The position numbers and the translations under genes were made by a program. 15,440 bases of DNA from a bacterium (GTDB taxonomy: Bacteria; Cyanobacteriota; Sericytochromatia; S15B-MN24; VGJW01), in the NCBI GenBank assembly GCA_021790035.1, contig JAJYIO010000013.1, forward strand, positions 1 through 15,440. Reading direction: 5' to 3'. Positions 13,143-15,440 of this stretch are shown piece by piece. A model generated the notes under the pieces. The model worked only from the letters and a program-made list of their open reading frames with translations, was not told the DNA's origin and did no database searches. Position 1 is the first letter of the stretch; every line of letters starts with the position of its first letter.

Positions 13143-14456
13143 CTACCGTCCGCGAGTGGCTGGCGGCGCTCGACCGAGAATCGCCGGGCCGAAAATCCCA
13201 GAGGCCGGCTGGCAGTTGTAGCAGTTGGCTCCCATGCTCGAAGCCGAGTTGAAGCTGGCGCCGCCGGGACCGACGATCTCGAGCGGCAAGGCGGTGCTGG
13301 CCAGGGGCCCGGACGCGCTGACGGTGGCGTCAGGGGTCGGGAAGTCGAACTTGACCAGACCGGCGCCGATCACCCCCGAGACGCTGGCCTGCGGATCCAT
13401 GTTGAGGGTGCCCAAGATCTGCGCGGTGCCAGCAGGTTGGGTCGAGCAAGTGACGTTGCCCTGCGCGTCGATCTGGGCCGAGCCCGTCGCACTCCAGGTG
13501 AAATCGCTGGCGGTCAACGTGGCGGAACCTTCCGGCGTATCGATCGTGGCTTGCGGGACCGCGAAGATATTGGCGCTCAAGATTCCGCTCTGTCCGAAGA
13601 ACGGCATCGCGACCTGCGGGATCAGGCCGCTCATCTGCTGCAGGCTGCCTCCCATAGGGGGGATGCCCAGGAAGTTGACGGAACCAGACGCGTTCAGCGC
13701 ATCGCCGCCGACGGGCTTGGCGTCGAAGGTGCCGGCGTAGATGTTGACCGAGAACGGGGTGCTGCCGCCATCCGGATTGGGGACGTTGCCCGAGATCGTG
13801 TAGATGCCCGGCTGCAGGAAGACGACATCGTTGCCCGACTGGTACACATCGGCGCTGCTGGCCGGCGTGGGCGAGGTCGTCGGAACCGGCGTGGGACTCG
13901 GACTGGAGCTGGTGACCGTGGTATTCGTCGTCGGGCTCGAACTCGGGCTCGGGCTCGGGCTGGCGCTGGTGACCGTGGTATTCGTCGTCGGACCGGGACT
14001 GGGACTCGACGTGAGGGCCAGGACGCCCGAGGCGGTCCCCGCGTTGGGGCCGGACACCGTGAACTGGACCTGCACCGGCTGCGGCGGCTGGAAGCCAGGG
14101 CTGCCGAGCTGCTGCATGAAGGTGGGATCGCCGGCGTTGCCCGGGATGACCTGGATGGAGACCGTGGCCCCGACGATGGCGTAGATGTGCCCGGTAGGCG
14201 TCGGTGGCTGCTGGCCCGCGAGATTCTGGCAGGTGTTACAGCCGAAGTCGTACTTGAGCCCGGTCGAGTAGACCATGTACGACGGTCCCACCTGCCCGCC
14301 GCTGCCCGTCGAACCGCCACTCGTCCCGCCGTTCTGGTTGACGTTGGCATTGACGTTGGCGTTGGCGTTGATCTTGGCGCCCGACAGGTTGATGTTGCAA
14401 CCTGCCAGCATTGCGGCCGACACCAACGCGGTCGCTCTCCGTAGTCTTTTCGACAT
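13143..14456 (-). CDS. Lipoprotein with repetitive Pro/Ser/Thr linker and two CxxC motifs
   Basis: This 437-residue protein starts MSKRLRRATALVSAAMLAGC, a lipoprotein signal peptide with lipobox LAGC (17-20), so Cys20 should be lipidated and the protein anchored outside the membrane. Next is an Asn/Ala-rich spacer (ANANVNANVNQNGG), then a first beta-rich domain (60-150), then a linker (150-202) with two copies of a 19-residue unit containing PTTNTTVTS. The second domain (203-437) is beta-rich, with DVVFLQPGIYTISG resembling a cupredoxin- or Ig-like strand pair. Cys pairs CNTC (73-76) and CYNC (412-415) flank the two domains and could bind metal or form disulfides; neither is followed by His, so they are not heme c sites. 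ATG 14456 has a GGGGGG stretch six bases upstream. The family is not recognised. Confidence 0.75.
   Translation of the reverse strand: MSKRLRRATALVSAAMLAGCNINLSGAKINANANVNANVNQNGGTSGGSTGSGGQVGPSYMVYSTGLKYDFGCNTCQNLAGQQPPTPTGHIYAIVGATVSIQVIPGNAGDPTFMQQLGSPGFQPPQPVQVQFTVSGPNAGTASGVLALTSSPSPGPTTNTTVTSASPSPSPSSSPTTNTTVTSSSPSPTPVPTTSPTPASSADVYQSGNDVVFLQPGIYTISGNVPNPDGGSTPFSVNIYAGTFDAKPVGGDALNASGSVNFLGIPPMGGSLQQMSGLIPQVAMPFFGQSGILSANIFAVPQATIDTPEGSATLTASDFTWSATGSAQIDAQGNVTCSTQPAGTAQILGTLNMDPQASVSGVIGAGLVKFDFPTPDATVSASGPLASTALPLEIVGPGGASFNSASSMGANCYNCQPASGIFGPAILGRAPPATRGR
13896..13991 (-). repeat. 57-bp tandem repeat within the lipoprotein gene
   Basis: A 27-nt block is identical at 13908-13934 and 13965-13991, and similarity continues into the preceding bases, giving a 57-bp period (19 codons, so the frame is kept). 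It encodes the repeated PTTNTTVTS linker segment and is a likely spot for copy-number change. Confidence 0.7.
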
Positions 14457-14646
14457 CGTGACCCCCCGAACAGGCGTGCGTGGACTTGCTCGCTCGATCC
14501 TAGGGCAGTTTCGGAAAAAGTTCCATACATTCGAGCACAATCTGAGTGTGATCTTGATTGCGCCCCCGGAGTGACGCCCGGCCATCGAGGGGCGGCATCG
14601 TGCCGGCGCAGGCTGATCCGATCGGCCCGGACGAAAGATCCTGCGC

Positions 14647-14682
14647 AAAAAGGTCAGTCGGACGACCTGGCGATCGTCCGAC
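14647..14682 (-). terminator. Intrinsic terminator of the CBS-domain gene
   Basis: Read on the minus strand, GTCGGACGA (14682-14674) pairs perfectly with TCGTCCGAC (14665-14657) around an 8-nt loop. TGACC and five T (14651-14647) follow. It lies 36 bases after the CBS gene stop and before the lipoprotein gene, separating the two transcripts. An alternative pairing of GGTC with GACC brings the stem next to the T-run. Confidence 0.7.
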
Positions 14683-14718
14683 CGGGGCATCGAGGGACCC
14701 CTTCAGCCCGACAACGGT

Positions 14719-15135
14719 CTATCCGTGCCGGGTCTGGCTGTGGAGCTTTCTCAGTGCGTCCAGGAGATCCTCCTCGGCCTCGCTCTCGATGAGATCTTCG
14801 AGCGAGACCAGACCCACCAGGTGGTTGCCATCCATCACGAGAAGTCGGCGCACGTTGTGCTTCTGCATGGTTCGAACGGCGTCCGCGATCGTCGTGGTGC
14901 TGGTGACCGTGATCGGATCCCGGGTCATGATCTCCTTGACGGGCACGTCGATACGGCGGTTGGCCACGGCGCGTATGGCGATGTCCCGATCCGTGACCAG
15001 GCCGACGACCCGCCCTTCCTCCTCGACCGGCACGACGCCGATGTTCTCCTGACCCATCTTGGCTGCGACCTCCGGGAGCAGCGCGATTCCCGTCACCTTG
15101 ACCACGCGCTTGCTCATGACCTCGCTGACGTTCAT
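14719..15135 (-). CDS. Two-CBS-domain protein
   Basis: This 138-residue cytoplasmic protein consists of a tandem CBS pair and little else. The first CBS covers residues 1-57 (VSEVMSKRVVKVTGIALL to GRVVGLVTDRDIAIRAV). The second covers 64-120 (VPVKEIMTRDPITVTSTTTI to HLVGLVSLEDLIE). The acidic C-terminal helix is ESEAEEDLLDALRKLHSQTRHG. The motifs VTDRDIAIRA and SLEDLI are the classical ends of CBS domains, which bind adenine nucleotides such as AMP or ATP in the Bateman module. No partner domain (IMPDH, channel or kinase) is fused, so it probably senses nucleotides and acts on another protein, or binds RNA or DNA. An AAAGGAGGA ribosome site lies about six bases before the ATG. It has its own terminator and is transcribed in the same direction as the lipoprotein gene downstream. 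Confidence 0.9.
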   Translation of the reverse strand: MNVSEVMSKRVVKVTGIALLPEVAAKMGQENIGVVPVEEEGRVVGLVTDRDIAIRAVANRRIDVPVKEIMTRDPITVTSTTTIADAVRTMQKHNVRRLLVMDGNHLVGLVSLEDLIESEAEEDLLDALRKLHSQTRHG

Positions 15136-15284
15136 CCCATTTCCTCCTTTGGGACTGTAGGCCCACGCACGATACCAGCGCGAGCCGAACCCCGCCTCGT
15201 GCTGTTCCGAAGGCGAGTCTGGAACTCCAGCCCAAAAAAACGGCGACTCGGCTGCTGATCGCTGGCCCTTCGAGAGGTAGGCTA

Positions 15285-15302
15285 CGCCTCGTCAGCGAGG
15301 CG
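15285..15302 (+). other. Leader hairpin before the partial gene at the right edge
   Basis: CGCCTCG (15285-15291) pairs perfectly with CGAGGCG (15296-15302) around TCAG. It ends 25 bases before the GTG start at 15328, and a possible -10-like TAGGCT (15278-15283) lies just before it. It may be a 5' mRNA hairpin or an operator. Confidence 0.3.
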
Positions 15303-15327
15303 ATTTCCATCGAGCGAGGGAAGTCCC

Positions 15328-15440
15328 GTGAAGAATCGCAAGCGGCCGAAAACGGCTTCCAGGCCAGCCGAAAGGACCGGTGCCGAGTTCAGGGCCGAGG
15401 TTCCGGCCGAATCGGCCGGGCGGCGTCAGGGCGAGCGCGC
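15328..15440 (+). CDS. Partial gene, basic N-terminus, cut by the window edge
   Basis: A GTG at 15328 preceded by GAGGGAAG opens a frame that stays open to the last base, 37 complete codons. It begins MKNRKRPKTASRPAERTG and continues with Ala/Glu/Arg-rich, low-complexity sequence. There is no signal peptide. The start signal is fair, but so short a fragment cannot be assigned to a family. It is divergent from the CBS-domain gene, with 192 bp between them. Confidence 0.45.
   Translation, partial: MKNRKRPKTASRPAERTGAEFRAEVPAESAGRRQGER

Noticed and set aside
13119..14444. 441-residue plus-strand frame opposite the lipoprotein gene
   Set aside because: The product is low-complexity Arg/Gly/Asp sequence, whereas the minus strand has a signal peptide, lipobox and start signal.

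Overview
The window is a high-GC bacterial chromosomal segment with tightly packed genes on both strands, several non-ATG starts (GTG, TTG) and a mix of strong and absent Shine-Dalgarno sequences. No ribosomal RNA, tRNA, CRISPR array or phage gene was seen. The taxon cannot be fixed from sequence alone. The GC-rich, Ala/Pro/Ser-rich proteins and the mix of families could fit a non-photosynthetic Cyanobacteriota lineage (Sericytochromatia-like) or another environmental high-GC phylum; this is a weak guess.

Layout. 26-1042 (+): ribonuclease Z, followed by an intrinsic terminator. 1176-1370 (+): a 64-residue DUF2892 membrane protein with a 31-nt near-perfect palindrome across its likely promoter. 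1412-2725 (-): a GH76-type glycoside hydrolase, possibly leaderless. 2815-7212 (+): a three-gene glycosylation cluster made of a GT-B glycosyltransferase, a small stand-alone protein and a CgeB-like glycosyltransferase fused to TPRs. The small protein looks like a paralogue of the C-terminal domain of the large one. 7192-8400 (-): a membrane-anchored alpha/beta-hydrolase-fold protein that seems to lack its catalytic Ser and His, overlapping the cluster tail to tail. 8522-9265 (+): an anchored or exported protein of unknown function.

9309-10826 is a complete IS630-family insertion sequence with imperfect terminal inverted repeats and TA target duplication. Besides the DDE transposase it carries a divergent gene for a LexA-type winged-helix protein. 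11037-11402 (-) encodes a small two-helix membrane protein. 11653-13005 (+) is an AbfT-like CoA-transferase / acetyl-CoA hydrolase with a palindrome over its putative -10. 13143-14456 (-) encodes a lipoprotein with a Pro/Ser/Thr linker containing a 19-residue repeat and two CxxC motifs. 14719-15135 (-) encodes a two-CBS-domain protein with a good terminator. A gene start at 15328 (+) runs off the window.

How the genes fit together. The only clear functional module is the glycosyltransferase group at 2815-7212, with a divergent glycan-cleaving enzyme beside it, suggesting surface polysaccharide or glycoprotein metabolism. The other genes look like independent housekeeping or envelope genes. 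The features most worth a second look are the regulator carried inside the insertion sequence, the shared domain of the glycosyltransferase cluster, the palindromic operator before the DUF2892 gene, and the apparently dead hydrolase.
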